Shown piece by piece: positions 14,947 to 15,130 of a stretch of 15,130 nt of DNA; the first letter of the stretch is position 1, and the number at the start of each line of letters is the position of its first letter. The notes under the pieces are model-generated. The model was given only the letters and a program-made list of their open reading frames with translations. It did no database searches and was not told where the DNA came from. Source of the DNA: an uncultured Beijerinckiaceae bacterium (GTDB lineage Bacteria; Pseudomonadota; Alphaproteobacteria; Rhizobiales; Beijerinckiaceae); NCBI GenBank assembly GCA_937863205.1, contig CALMGA010000131.1, positions 1-15,130 on the forward strand, written 5' to 3'. A program made the translations under genes and the position numbers.

Positions 14947-15130
14947 CCGAACCTGCCGAGGGAGCACCTCAGCTCCAGGAAGCGCCATCACGACGGTCTC
15001 GCCCCGCCGGACCATGATCGCATGCAGCATCTTAAGTTGTTGAAGGGCCGGCAGAACGCATACGCATGGTGCGGCCAAGACAGATGAGCCCATCAAGAAG
15101 TCATTGCCGACGAGCGTAGATGGTTCGGTG
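14947..15130. other. Right-edge segment; no gene recognised
   Basis: The last 184 bases contain only very short open frames, for example a 21-codon frame starting at 15022 without a ribosome site. A gene may start beyond the window. Confidence 0.4.

Overview
The window is GC-rich (roughly 70% by eye) and looks like an alphaproteobacterial chromosome, perhaps Hyphomicrobiales or a related order; this is judged from codon use and protein style, not from a marker gene. About 11 kb on the minus strand (1-10994) is the head and tail morphogenesis block of an HK97-type siphovirus prophage. Its gene order also resembles gene transfer agent clusters. To the right lie bacterial genes, then a phage-type nuclease gene.

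Read in the direction of transcription (right to left), the phage block encodes: large terminase (9690-10994), portal protein with a long C-terminal extension (8024-9670), a low-GC toxin/immunity-like insert (about 7278-8023), a frameshifted small gene (6909-7263), a frameshifted XkdF-like prohead protease (5865-6817), major capsid protein (4274-5791), a small linker protein (4015-4263), gp6-like head-tail connector (3251-4018), HK97 gp10-like tail protein (2814-3248), DUF3168-like tail completion protein (2363-2800), a 62-residue protein (2139-2327), major tail protein (1374-2111), two overlapping tail assembly chaperone frames (806-1374) and the start of a tape measure protein that runs off the left edge. 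Genes abut or overlap by a few bases, as in one late operon. No small terminase gene, integrase, lysis gene or tail fibre is in the window.

The most unusual part is at 7.28-8.03 kb. The portal protein carries a linker of the kind seen before toxin domains (tryptophan-proline-glycine followed by GGRFAP) and begins a cysteine-rich domain. The same frame continues after a UGA stop into 80 more residues with a CFRGGDDG motif and several cysteines. A gene overlapping this frame by four bases (ATGA) resembles an immunity protein and is itself cut by an in-frame UAG at codon 107 of a 162-residue frame. GC falls to about 42-47% in its core. This looks like a polymorphic toxin-immunity cassette grafted onto the C-terminus of a virion portal protein and then inactivated. 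All four clear lesions of the phage block (two nonsense codons, two single-base frameshifts) lie within 6.48-8.03 kb.

Right of the terminase are a truncated cytochrome P450 (11227 to about 11750), an intact M14-family zinc carboxypeptidase (11881-13002, plus strand), a convergent FAD-dependent oxidoreductase (13136-14266, minus strand) and a plus-strand VRR-NUC nuclease (14575-14946). The nuclease is phage-like. The P450/peptidase/oxidoreductase stretch is therefore either host DNA next to a truncated prophage or cargo inside a rearranged one.
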